Part shown: positions 48,713 through 54,912 of the stretch, piece by piece
Layout of the letters: every line of letters starts with the position of its first letter
Position numbering within the stretch: position 1 is the first letter of the stretch
Assembly (NCBI GenBank): GCA_035772405.1
Contig: JAYKKM010000041.1
Coordinates: 1 to 64,000 of the forward strand
From: Chrysogorgia sp. JL179-B06
Lineage: Eukaryota > Cnidaria > Anthozoa > Scleralcyonacea > Chrysogorgiidae
DNA length: 64,000 bases
Direction: 5' to 3'
Notes under the pieces: generated by a model
What the model was told of the DNA's origin: nothing
Database searches by the model: none
What the model saw: only the letters and a program-made list of their open reading frames with translations
Program-made: the position numbers and the translations under genes

Positions 48713-49160
48713 TTATTTATTCTTTCACATTACTTGTATAGCACATTGAATTTATCTGAATTTGGATGTAATTTTCTAGTTGCTGAAGCCACAGGGAATG
48801 TTGTTGCTTCTGCCAAGACTGGTTCTGAGATGATTGAAGATAGCAGTATGTCATTTCCTATTTTATGTATTTAATTTTGTATTTGTCAATTTTGTTCAGT
48901 GTTTCCTTCATTCAGTGTTTATTATTCTTAGAAACTATTCCAGACTATTCAAAGCTAAGCCTCACTCAAGCCAAAAGATATGAAATGGATTCACAGGTAA
49001 AAATATTAATACATGGTAAGGTATAAAATTCAATAAAAAACAATAGATATATTAGAAATACATAGGAAAGTCGTCGTCGGTTCCTTGCATCATGAACTAT
49101 TGTTGACACTGTTGTTTTGTGTCATGGGCGCCTTTTTCGCGTGCGCCTGTAGATAACTAT

Positions 49161-49195
<35 letters not shown>

Positions 49196-51095
49196 GACGT
49201 ATTAGGAGCATTATACAATAGTCTCAATGCTCTTACAACAATATATTCTTAATGTTACTTATAAAACTAATTACAGTTTCATTGTAAGATAAAGCCTACT
49301 ACATATATTATCACTATGAACAAAAAACTATTCATTTAAAAAAGAAAAGTCTTAAGTGCTGACTTAAAACTACTTAAAATATCAATGCTCAAATATCAAA
49401 CGACGACGTGTTTGAGAAAAATAAGGGGGTCGAAGTTGATTCGTTGCGGTACGTAACAAGGCCACTAGGTTCTCCTCAGTATGACGAATCCCACGAAGAA
49501 CCAACCAAACAAAAAGGATAACGTGGATTATGTAACCCGATTCGCGAAGTACACACTTTGTCGCACTGATCAGAGGGAAAGTTTCCACTGGCGTTGGCTG
49601 GTGCGGCGGCTTTCTCTTTCCGTAGCATGCATCGCTCCCTAACTTGTTCCTCGAAGTCGCCGACACCCTGGTGAACGAGACGGCGGCAGCTTTGGCCTAG
49701 AACTCTGCAACATTTTTGGCACACATCTAGAGGAATGTGAGTGGAGTAATCCATGACAGACGGATGCCAATGAGACTGAAGGCACAGGTGTACAAGACAA
49801 TGGTTAGACCGGTGGTTTTATATGGTGCAGAGATTTGGGCAGTGAAGGAAGAACATGTGAAGAAGCTGGAAGTAGCGGAGATGAGATGTATGCGAGCGAT
49901 TAGAGGAGTGACAAGACAGGAGAGATTGAGAAATGAAGACATAAGGCAGGAAGTGAAGGTGGCGGAACTGAGAGAGAAGATAAGAGAAAGCAGACTGAGG
50001 TGGTACGGACACGTGAAGAGAAAAGAAGAGGACGAGTTTGTTAGATGGTCAGCGGAGCACAGGGAAACGGGAACAAGGAAGAGAGGGCGACCGAGAAAGC
50101 GATGGATGGATTGTGTTTGAGATGATGGTAAAGTGGTGGATCTGAGTAGAGTTGGTGATAGAAGACAGTGGAGAACGGTGTCGAGACGAGACGACCACCC
50201 TTGACGGGTCAAATGGGATGATGATGATGATCTTGAGAGTCATTCAGTTGATCCTTGTACCAACTGCCAGCTCGTTGAACAGGAGTGCTTTTGGCACCCG
50301 TTCCTGGCCCATTCTTACCACACGACCTGCCCATATGAAAGTAATATTAATGATTTTTCATACTCTTTGTTTCTTTTAGGTCCATGTCTTGGAGCTGGAG
50401 AGCCAATTAGAGAAAGAACGTAAACACTTGGGTGAGCTAAGAAGAACACATTATAAACTAGCAGGTGCCAGTGAAGGATGGGAAGAGGTATGTACTACTA
50501 CTACTGCATGGGATATGAGCTTGACGATCGTCCATGTATCGTCTGTAATAACTCTTTTGTTTGAAATAACTCTTGAAACTATAAAGACTAACCATTTACA
50601 ACTTTTTCATATCTCACTTCACTCTTGAGATATTAAGATTTGTTTAATATGTAAATGATCATACTTATGACATCACAATGCATAATGACTTATTGAAATA
50701 TTCTGCATATCTTTACCATTATCACATGGAATCGTTTGATGATTTGCATATTTGATGTCATTGGATACATCCACGCACATGCACCTGCATTTCAAGTGAT
50801 TTCATTAAATAATCTCAATAAGTTTTCAATAAGTTATTGCGTTTTCAATAAGTTATTATGCAGTGTGATGTCATAAGTATGATCATTTACATATTAAACA
50901 AATCTTACTATCTCAAGAGTGAAGTGAGATATGAAAAAATTGCAAATAGTTAGTCTTTATAGTTTCAAGAGTTCTTTCAAACAAAAGAGTTATTTTACAA
51001 CTGAATTTTTCATTGCAGTCACTTTAAATAAAAAGTTCATTTTAAAATACATGTATGATCATTTTGTATATCTGGTTTAGGGTGAAGATAACTGA
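23368..51095 (+). CDS. HIP1: HIP1/HIP1R (Sla2-type) endocytic adaptor, complete, 45 coding exons
   Basis: Exons join in frame from the ATG at 23368 to the TGA at 51093-51095 and encode about 1070 residues (human HIP1 1037, HIP1R 1068). Architecture: an N-terminal ANTH domain (about residues 20-275; AVNQTENAVKEKH, GHRDRFYPMFRRLQRFF) that binds phosphoinositides; a Pro/Glu linker (about 276-305); a long coiled coil (about 325-690) that in relatives binds clathrin light chain and mediates dimerisation; and a C-terminal THATCH/I-LWEQ actin-binding domain (about 790-1035; TGVKLEVNERIL, RWTEGLISAAKAVGWGAKVLVDAAD, VAASTAQLVAASRVKA), then the terminal helix VLELESQLEKERKHLGELR. It acts at clathrin-coated pits, linking the coat to actin. 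It cannot be assigned to HIP1 rather than HIP1R; it looks like a pre-duplication single ortholog. One junction (exon 2/3) is ambiguous by one base, and one intron uses a GC donor. Confidence 0.95.
23434..25595. other. HIP1 intron 1, mostly unrecognised
   Basis: It contains a small SINE-related inverted pair at 24140-24215 (TTGTGCCCGGGTGATCGAAC and GTTCAATTCCCCGGGCA), and from about 24890 a pogo/Tc1-like non-autonomous element. The remainder is AT-rich single-copy-looking sequence. Confidence 0.45.
24890..25400. mobile_element. Possible pogo/Tc1-like non-autonomous element with internal palindrome
   Basis: TTTTGTAAGTGACC occurs at both sides (24915 and 25268), with TTATAAGCGACCAGCTC near the right end, resembling the stepwise ends of pogo-type elements. 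Inside, 25073-25227 is a near-perfect palindrome (TTCTATGGATGTGTGACC and GGTCACACATCCATAGAA). Confidence 0.45.
25660..27010 (+). other. HIP1 intron 2, U12-type AT-AC-like intron
   Basis: The coding end CACATGAGAA is followed by ATATCCATTT, close to the U12 donor ATATCCTTT. The other end reads TATCTTAAC and then, 13 nt later, AC before AATAATTGG; TATCTTAAC resembles the U12 branch site TTCCTTAAC at the normal distance. No GT donor in the right phase exists after KEKHMR. Joined strictly as AT...AC, the frame is off by one base. Either the termini are shifted (a donor one base later restores KEKHMR-K-IIGT) or one A is missing from the AAA run at 25658-25660. Confidence 0.5.
26232..26735. repeat. 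Fold-back MITE, family D (relatives at 39199, 47040, 50545)
   Basis: GCCAATGAATTGAAAATTAA at the left is mirrored by TTTTCGATTCATTGGCACTT at the right. The arms share TTTGAAAGAACT and AGCTCTTCCATATTTCACTT. Confidence 0.88.
27950..28230 (+). repeat. ~55-bp tandem repeat, five degenerate copies
   Basis: Each unit contains CATAGGAGTGTTTGTCCTGA and CAGGGCCCAGCTCCACTGAC. HIP1 intron 4. Confidence 0.9.
28325..28490. repeat. Fold-back element, family E (copies at 29115 and 41700)
   Basis: CAAAGTGAAAAGGTTGTAAA is mirrored by TACCACCTTTTCACTTTG. The centre holds ACGTTTCGAGCGGAGACC and GGCTCTGCTCGAAACGTC in opposite arms. Confidence 0.9.
29115..29325. repeat. Fold-back element, family E, nested in the TA-flanked element
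   Basis: An almost perfect palindrome centred near 29217 (GAGATCTCGAGCTC). Each arm carries CTGATGA, AGGGCTCCGCTC, GAAACGTC in opposite orientation. Confidence 0.93.
29175..29249. other. Two hammerhead-like cores in opposite orientation
   Basis: On +, CTGATGA (29226-29232) is followed by A, GGGC, TCC, GCTC, then GAAAC (29245-29249). The mirror copy is on - at 29198-29175. GGGC and GCTC can pair as stem II. A short stem III (ACG...CGT) ending in the cleavable triplet GTC is possible downstream. Stem I is weak, so ribozyme activity is only a hypothesis. Confidence 0.35.
30250..30640. repeat. 20-bp minisatellite (HIP1 intron 7)
   Basis: The unit CGTAGCGTAACGTCTTACAA is repeated about 18 times with few changes. 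It is related to the EMG1-intron array (CTTAGCGTAACGTCTCCAAA). Confidence 0.96.
31044..31572. mobile_element. Penelope-like element inverted terminal repeats, no coding core
   Basis: The left end GATAAATCAGACATAGTTTG with GGGTTTAAAAAGTTTTTTGA mirrors the right end AAAAACGTTTTAAACCCAGA with GTCAAACTATGTCT. It contains TGATGAAGACACTAGATTGG (decayed hammerhead-like core). HIP1 intron 8. Confidence 0.75.
32470..32830 (-). mobile_element. LINE 3' end, truncated
   Basis: The - strand ORF (32742-32497) ends LSCYNVDNPRTWKTVCLKCNTS, the same C-terminal signature as at 22475 and 40715. HIP1 intron 11. Confidence 0.65.
33388..33866. repeat. Large fold-back element, family C (copy 2)
   Basis: TTTAAAGTGCACCTGACGTC and GATGTCAGGTGCACTTTAAG are the ends. 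Inner sequence matches 17996-18478 (CTTCTTTTGAAGATTTTCG, GATATGCAAATGT). HIP1 intron 14. Confidence 0.93.
34130..34440 (+). mobile_element. LINE 3' end, truncated
   Basis: The + strand ORF (to 34394) contains SCKTSTFQASYFNRIVPLWN and FKRFLLDTYVSL, the usual end of CR1/Jockey-like ORF2 proteins. The ~400 bases after it to exon 16 show nothing clear. HIP1 intron 15. Confidence 0.6.
35286..36295. mobile_element. Penelope-like element with inverted repeats and GIY-YIG remnant
   Basis: ~300-bp inverted terminal repeats begin and end with CCCAACGCAACCAGGTGATA and its complement. Between them, the + strand reads RKDIIYSIPCNDCDQEYIGQ at about 35758-35817, a GIY-YIG endonuclease motif of Penelope type (IYSIP with EYIG). 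A later frame gives LTEHACVSNHEIAWENSKII. Stops and frame breaks make it dead. HIP1 intron 17. Confidence 0.8.
35386..35418 (-). other. Hammerhead-like core in the Penelope-like terminal repeat
   Basis: On the - strand: CTGATGA, A, GACACT, seven-base loop, AGTGTC, GAAAC. The six-base stem is perfect. A counterpart at 51380-51337 (-) keeps the same stem with a longer loop and CTGACGA as the core. Copies at 31461 and 36144 are decayed. Hammerhead motifs are known from Penelope-like elements; activity here is untested. Confidence 0.45.
36672..37022. repeat. Palindromic MITE, family B (copy 4)
   Basis: AAACTGCCTATCTCACGTCT and CGTCAGATAGGCATTTTAAC are the ends. The inner arms have TTTCATCTTCATGGAGTTTT. 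It ends 34 bp before HIP1 exon 19. Confidence 0.92.
37770..38015 (+). repeat. Second SINE family (copy at 43430)
   Basis: The tRNA-like head TAGTGGTTACCACACATGCC with B-box GGTTCAAATCC is followed by a body AATGGTAAGACTTTCGGGTC and ACACTCGGAACCCTTATC shared with 43430-43620 and, in part, 6040-6110. Confidence 0.75.
38166..38750. other. HIP1 intron 21, no recognised element
   Basis: AT-rich sequence with no clear repeat family or ORF of note. Confidence 0.4.
39199..39660. repeat. Fold-back MITE whose right end forms the HIP1 exon 24 acceptor
   Basis: The arms AATTAAGTTTGTCTAATAGT and ATTAGACAAACTTAATTTT are inverted, with ATGAAAGAACTCGTAAAATG and CATTTTACGAGTTCTTTCAT inside. The sequence after the right arm, GTTGCCAATATCCTTTAAG, runs directly into exon 24 at 39661. 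It resembles the TTAAAGGGATACTG end of the element at 10253 in reverse. Confidence 0.75.
39810..39960 (+). repeat. Dispersed repeat after an (AAT)n tract (second copy at 49165)
   Basis: (AAT)n is followed by AAGACGTATTAGTTGCATTA and CTCTTACAACA-type sequence to GATAAAGCCTA. It is nearly the same over about 140 bp at 49165-49345. Confidence 0.85.
40455..41065 (+). mobile_element. LINE 3' end with A/T-rich tail
   Basis: The + strand ORF (40461-40715) contains YLIRATRIWNTLADELN and DNCDNPRSFKTICFKCNSS. The element ends in an ATAAAATAAAATTAAAAT tract near 41040-41070. HIP1 intron 26, close to exon 27. Confidence 0.7.
41268..42137. mobile_element. hAT-like non-autonomous DNA element
   Basis: The left end TAGGGATAAGCCGATCAAG and the right end CGATTATCGGCTCATCCCTA form inverted repeats of hAT type, and internal CCGATAACCGATCAGG repeats echo the ends. 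It carries a fragment of family E (41700-41800) as an insertion. HIP1 intron 27. Confidence 0.65.
41700..41800 (+). repeat. Family E fragment with hammerhead-like core
   Basis: One arm only: CTGATGA at 41715, GGGCTCCGCTC, GAAAC at 41734-41738, then CTTGGCAGTTTACCACC and CACTTTGCTATA. Confidence 0.8.
42645..43080 (+). repeat. CAT/CAC trinucleotide array (HIP1 intron 29)
   Basis: CAY triplets fill almost all of the 495-bp intron. The frame of the flanking exons reads poly-His with a few Gln, Tyr, Thr and Pro, with no stop. Confidence 0.96.
43208..43308 (+). other. GC-AG intron in HIP1 (intron 30)
   Basis: Exon 30 ends AACAAGAAAG, followed by GCATGC. No GT lies nearby. The next exon starts after TTTTTCTAG with ACGTTGGTGG. 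Only a phase-1 end at this GC gives SYITNKKDVGGFISSVMPFAHL, which aligns with the HIP1 family, so a GC-AG intron of 101 bp is well supported. Confidence 0.8.
43430..43620 (+). repeat. Second SINE family (copy 2)
   Basis: GGGTTACCCCACATGTCTGA, CACAGGTTCTAATC, AATGGTAAGACTTTCGGATC, CCCTCGGAACCCCTATCAAT; homologous to 37770-38015. Confidence 0.75.
44645..44755. repeat. Solo end related to the TA-flanked element at 28904
   Basis: ACAGTAAACACCCACTATGA with GAACCTACATTTTTCC and GTTAGGTTCTTATAAATTAG. A similar subterminal GAACCT repeat is at 28904-29000. Confidence 0.6.
45100..46440. repeat. Nested inverted-repeat complex in HIP1 intron 35
   Basis: The outer arms TAATCTAAGAATGGCGTAAT (45110) and TTTTACGCCATTGTTAGATT (46380) are inverted. 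Inside are separate palindromes at 45190-45340 (AAGATGCATTTCAGCAGACA), 45596-45690 and 45945-46250 (ATAGTCAATCGAGATATGGT and its complement). The arrangement suggests successive insertions of fold-back elements. Confidence 0.75.
45596..45690. repeat. Hairpin with GGGCGTAGCCC apex
   Basis: The arms TTTTATCAGATTTAAAACAC and GTGTTTTAGATCTGATAAAA flank GAGGGCGTAGCCCGA. It parallels hairpins at 4243 and 54025. Confidence 0.88.
46590..46910 (+). repeat. SINE composite copy 2
   Basis: It shares with 3340-3680 the short palindrome (ATTAGTGACTTACAGCTTGG and CAAGTCACTAAT), the segment ACGAACTAGTACACAACGTA (reverse complement at 3498), and the head GGTAGCTCAATGGTTAGAGC with GGTTCGATTCCCGTCTC. Confidence 0.75.
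47040..47256. repeat. Family D fold-back relic
   Basis: ATGAAAATTAAGTTTGTC is mirrored by GACAAACTTAATTTTCAT, with AGCTCTTTCATATCTCACGT inside. It ends about 13 bp before HIP1 exon 38. Confidence 0.8.
47366..47693. repeat. Palindromic MITE, family B (copy 5)
   Basis: Ends TTAAAGTGCTTATCTCTCG and CGTGAGAGAGGCACTTCAA; the arms have CATATTCGTAATATTTGGG and its mirror. Confidence 0.92.
48375..48555. repeat. Fold-back element
   Basis: AGATTCCATTTTGCCGTTGT is mirrored by ACAGCGACAAAATGGAATCT, and the inner arms have TTATAGATGCACAGATGACG. HIP1 intron 41. Confidence 0.92.
48559..48715 (+). repeat. (CAGA)n microsatellite
   Basis: About 38 tetramers with a CGGA and CAAA interruption at about 48644-48665. 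It directly abuts the fold-back element. Confidence 0.97.
49165..49345 (+). repeat. Dispersed repeat after (AAT)n (copy 2)
   Basis: (AAT)n then AAGACGTATTAGGAGCATTA, matching 39810-39960. Confidence 0.85.
49380..50240 (+). mobile_element. RTE-like LINE 3' end, 5'-truncated
   Basis: The + strand ORF (49737-50120) carries the reverse-transcriptase C-terminal block RLKAQVYKTMVRPVVLYGAE, then KLEVAEMRCMRAIRGVTR, then RLRWYGHVKRK. A (GAT)n tail lies at 50215-50231, common for RTE-type elements. The first ~350 bases show a - strand ORF (49754-49476) with several Cys/His, of unknown identity. HIP1 intron 43. Confidence 0.8.
50515..50545 (+). repeat. SINE tail fragment
   Basis: GAGCTTGACGATCGTCCATG followed by TATCGTCTG; only the family tail remains. 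Confidence 0.55.
50545..51030. repeat. Family D-like fold-back MITE
   Basis: TTTGAAATAACTCTTGAAAC mirrors GTTTCAAGAGTTCTTTCAAA, and ATATCTCACTTCACTCTTGA mirrors TCAAGAGTGAAGTGAGATAT. The right end CACTTTAAAT lies about 50 bp before the last HIP1 exon. Confidence 0.9.
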
Positions 51096-51254
51096 AAACA
51101 TAAATACCATCAACAATCATTTGACAGGGAAAAAGAAATGCGATTGTGCAGTGTAGTATACTATTTTATCCAGATGTTTTAAATTCATTATTTTCCTGTG
51201 TTTTTAAATTTTATTTGAAATTTTAGCTGAAGTTTCATAACGTAGATAGATATT

Positions 51255-51840
51255 CACAATCAGACATAGTTTGACGCTACTCTGGCTTTAAAAAGTTTTT
51301 TGACCGTAACTTTAAAAGTTACTGTCCATGACCCAACGTTTCGACACTCCGTGAGTAACCCAATCTAGTGTCTTCGTCAGGAGTGATCGTTGTAAAGTTA
51401 GGATCCTTATTTATACCCTCAAAGAACCGATGATGACTTTATCTATTAACAAGATACACATAAGCTTCTGGTAATAAACCACTATCATCGCGATTCAATG
51501 GGGCGTGGGCGCAAGCCTCCAGACAATGTCTCTGATGGTACCGCAGTGTCTCTCATGGTTGGTTACGCACGCGTGCTCCGACAAAGCAGCATTTTCATTT
51601 ATTGAAAAGATGGGTTATCACCCCATTGATTCGCGATGCCAGAAGCATATTTGCATCTTGTTAATAGATAACGTCACCACCTAATTTTACAACGCCCACA
51701 CTAGATTGGAGTGTCGAAACGTTGGGTCATGGACAGTAACTTTTAAAGTTACGTTCAAAAAACGTTTTAAAGCCAGAGTAGCACCAAACTATGTTTGATT
51801 TATCACCTGGTTGCGTTGAGATATTATTTGTTGACATTCA
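51255..51840. mobile_element. Penelope-like terminal repeats, 3' of HIP1
   Basis: CAGACATAGTTTGACGCTAC at the left and GTTTGATTTATCACCTGGTT at the right are inverted, as in the copies at 31044 and 35286. It contains a hammerhead-like core on - at 51380-51337. Confidence 0.75.
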
Positions 51841-52149
51841 CAATGTTTTATTTTAGTAATAATAGTTGATTTTAATTTCGTATCTCATAGATTATTGTCT
51901 ATGTGACATCATTATGCAAACTTAATGAAACTTCATCTGAAATTTCTGTACATAATCATAACTGATAAAGAATATGCTTTTTAAAAAAGAAAGTGACTTT
52001 TTAAACGTATATTAGACTTTTATGTATTGTCTTCAATGTATTATTGTTATATTTATAAATCATACATAAATATTGACAGTTCTCATCCCTATATCAATTA
52101 ATATGTTTCTTTTAGCAAAATACCTAATACACTCATCGTAATTCGTAAA

Positions 52150-52965
52150 TATGTTTTTCTTGCTTTAGTCTACTGTATCATAAGTTATAAAAATTGTATA
52201 TTAAATTATGTTTATATATTGTATTTTACACAAACATTATTTACACGACACTTACACAAACAATATTGATCGTTATCTCAACTACCGTTCCTTCCTGCAC
52301 AAGAGTTTTGCACACGTAAGACTTAACTCTTGGATGAATCGAGCGGCCCATGCCATATGTGACGCCCAGCGTGTTAACGACGAAGTCGAACATCTTCGTA
52401 AAGATCTCACAAGAAATGGCTTCCCTAGCAGCAAGATCTCCTTGAAAGAAAGACCCGACCAATCTAATCCAGAATCCATTATATCTTCTGTTAATCTTCC
52501 ATACATTGGCCCAGCATCTCACAAAATAGATAGAATCCTCTCTCAAGCTAAAATTAAAGTCTACCACAGCACCTCTAACCAAACTCTACCAAAGATTATT
52601 TACACATAAAGACCTAACCGAAAGAAATAAACAACCCGGCGTCTACTGCATTCCATGTGAATGCGGACTGGTATACATTGGAGAAACGGGTCGTGCGGTT
52701 TCGGTACGCCAAAAAGAACATGGCATGCTGTTCCAAGGGAAGAGAAGTCGTCTGTCGCCAAGCACACGTGGGAAACGGAACATAAGATTAGACTATGGAA
52801 CAAGACCAGAATGATCTCTAACGTCCACAACTATTTTTCGAGAAGGACACGAGAATCCATCGAAATTTTCAAGCACGAAACAGTCCAACAAGAAGGCCAA
52901 CCTTTGCATGTCACTTGGACTGCACTATTGTTAGATTGGATGTCTAGTCGGACAAAATATTAGTT
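52150..52965 (+). mobile_element. Penelope-like element, linker and GIY-YIG endonuclease, frameshifted
   Basis: The first frame (to 52609) has HVRLNSWMNRAAHAIC, NLPYIGPASHKIDRIL and VYHSTSNQTLPK. After a frame break, GVYCIPCECGLVYIGETGR appears at about 52638-52694 with a downstream VRQKEH. After a second break come SSVAKHTWETEHKIRLW and RTRESIEIFKHET. This order is the end of a Penelope-like RT protein followed by its GIY-YIG nuclease. Two frameshifts make it a relic. Confidence 0.85.
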
Positions 52966-54020
52966 ATTTGAGTTAATTTCGTTGACGAATAAACAGTTCT
53001 ATGTTAGCCAAAAGAATTTATCAATTTAATCTATTAGAAATTGTTGTGGTGACGCAAGCACATGCTTGCGCGCGCGAATTCTTTGTTTTATTTCAATAAC
53101 AGCGCAAGCCAAAATTTGCACCTACACAATAAGTCAATAATGCACATGACACATGCTCTTAGCACACATTGACAGTGTGGTCTGTGTCTGCACATATTGT
53201 GTATAATTGGGGCCAATCTAGCCTCCTTCGCAGGCATCACCGCGCTCCACAAGGAGGCTCAGAATATTTCAACGTTAGTCCGTCAGCGACGAGTTGGCGA
53301 TATACCGTCAGTTTGAGCGATGGAAACAAATAGTATTTCCGCCATATTGTTTGAACGACAGAGAAGATAAGAAAGATGACAAATAAAGTAAGTATTTTTA
53401 TTAAAGCAAGCCGTTGTGCCACTTAATTATTCTTATAAAAGCAAACCCGCAATCCTCTTCGGAGGAAACATATTACACCTGTTGGGAGGAAACTTATCAA
53501 GCTTTTTCGGCGAAAAATGTGAGGCTCTTCGGAGGAGGTCTGATGAAACGAGCCTTTATGGAGTAAAAATAAGCCTTTTGGAGGAAAAATGTGAAAGCTG
53601 GGGTATATTAACAGCAAAATAACAGTGCTGGTAACATAATTGTGAATAAAATTTAAATAAATATTGTTAGAAAGTTTCAGAAATTCTGTAAGAAAATGAA
53701 ATCAGTTAGACCATCTATTCCCAGTCCCCAGACGCTGTAAGTTAAAAATATGAAAATTTAACCTAAATAATGCCGTAGATATTAATATGAGCAGAAACTA
53801 GCGTAAATTTAGTTATTTTTTGACATCCAAAAATTTGTCAAAAAAACCTGGAAAATTTTGGTCAAATTTCCTGTTTTTGATAAATTTTTGGATGTCTAAA
53901 AATGATCTAATTTTAAGCTATTGGCTACACATGTGTGTAACACACACTTAAAGTATCGGTGTGTGTTATGCACACCAAGAATTTAAGTATGTGTCGTGCA
54001 CACCTAGAATTTAAGTATGG
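52966..54020. other. Intergenic DNA between HIP1 and PELO, unrecognised
   Basis: No gene signature. A segment at 53440-53620 contains repeated GGAGGAAA-type stretches, and 53810-53900 has a self-complementary patch (GACATCCAAAAATTTGTC and AAATTTTTGGATGTC). Confidence 0.4.
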
Positions 54021-54024
54021 GTTA

Positions 54025-54115
54025 TATACCGTGATCGAGGTGTTATATCAACCAGAGGGCGAAGCCCGAGGATTGATATATCGCTTAAACACCGAGGTCT
54101 AAGGTATATAACTGC
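54025..54115. repeat. Hairpin with GGGCGAAGCCC apex
   Basis: ATATACCGTGATCGAGGTGT mirrors CACCGAGGTCTAAGGTATAT, with TATATCAACCAGAGGGCGAAG at the apex. Confidence 0.82.
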
Positions 54116-54414
54116 CTAATATCACCATTGGTGAAGTTTAGTATTTATGAATTTTATGAGGTTGATAAGTATTTATCAACCTCGTGAATAACTTTGAGGT
54201 TGATATCAGAGATAATGGCCACTAGAGAACAAAGGAAACTGAATCAATGGTGATATAAGTGTGTGTTATGCACATATATTTATGGTAAACGGGATAGACA
54301 ATAGATGACAATGGATCCAGACTACATAAAGGTTGTTTGCTTGGTAGGTATTCAGAAGCAACAAAAACCCTAACTATTTATATACTCAAATAACCTAATT
54401 TATTAGATAAATTA

Positions 54415-54725
54415 TGTGAAGTTGATCATCCAGGTTGTTGTAGTCTTGAGAACGACGATTGTTGGTGACTGACGTTTCAACAGCCTCAGCAGCGGTCATC
54501 TTCAGAGTCGAGTAAAGCATGTTTGTCAGGTTTGCTTATACATATGTCTGGTTCATTACGTCAACACAAACAAACAATGATGTAATGAACCAGGCGTATA
54601 TATAGGCAAATCAACACGCTTTACTTGAAGATTACAACAACCTGGACAATCAAGACAACATCAACCTGGACGATCAACTTCACACATTTAATGATACTCC
54701 TAGGTTCAAACCATTTACTTTAACC
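54415..54725. repeat. Fold-back element, family A (copy 2)
   Basis: GTGAAGTTGATCATCCAGG mirrors CCTGGACGATCAACTTCAC. The - strand centre reads CTGAAGATGACCGCTGC, then GTTGAAACGTCAGTCACC. The outer CCTAGGTTCAAACCATTTAC matches 3125-3145 in reverse. Confidence 0.85.
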
Positions 54726-54912
54726 TAGTTTATAGTGTGGCAGTCCGAGATTGACACTGTAGTGTATTGAGATTGTATATTCACTTAGTGCACAGTACAA
54801 GAAATTTAGAAACAGTCCATCTCCAGGGCAAACTAAGCAAAGTAGAATCTCAGACCCAAGCTCAGACCATCACACCTGTACAGGAAGGAGGAGGCACAAT
54901 TGTCCATTTAAA

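Larger units (their letters stand above)
44265..51095 (+). other. HIP1: HIP1 exons 34-45 (THATCH actin-binding domain and terminal helix)
   Basis: Exons: 44265-44342, 44542-44571, 46487-46545, 46947-46977, 47269-47331, 47768-47868, 48006-48096, 48207-48279, 48780-48845, 48932-48996, 50380-50487, 51081-51095. Exons 36-41 carry the most conserved I/LWEQ sequence (DTGVKLEVNERILDSC, RWTEGLISAAKAVGWGAK). The last exon is only 15 nt and codes GEDN followed by TGA. Confidence 0.93.
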
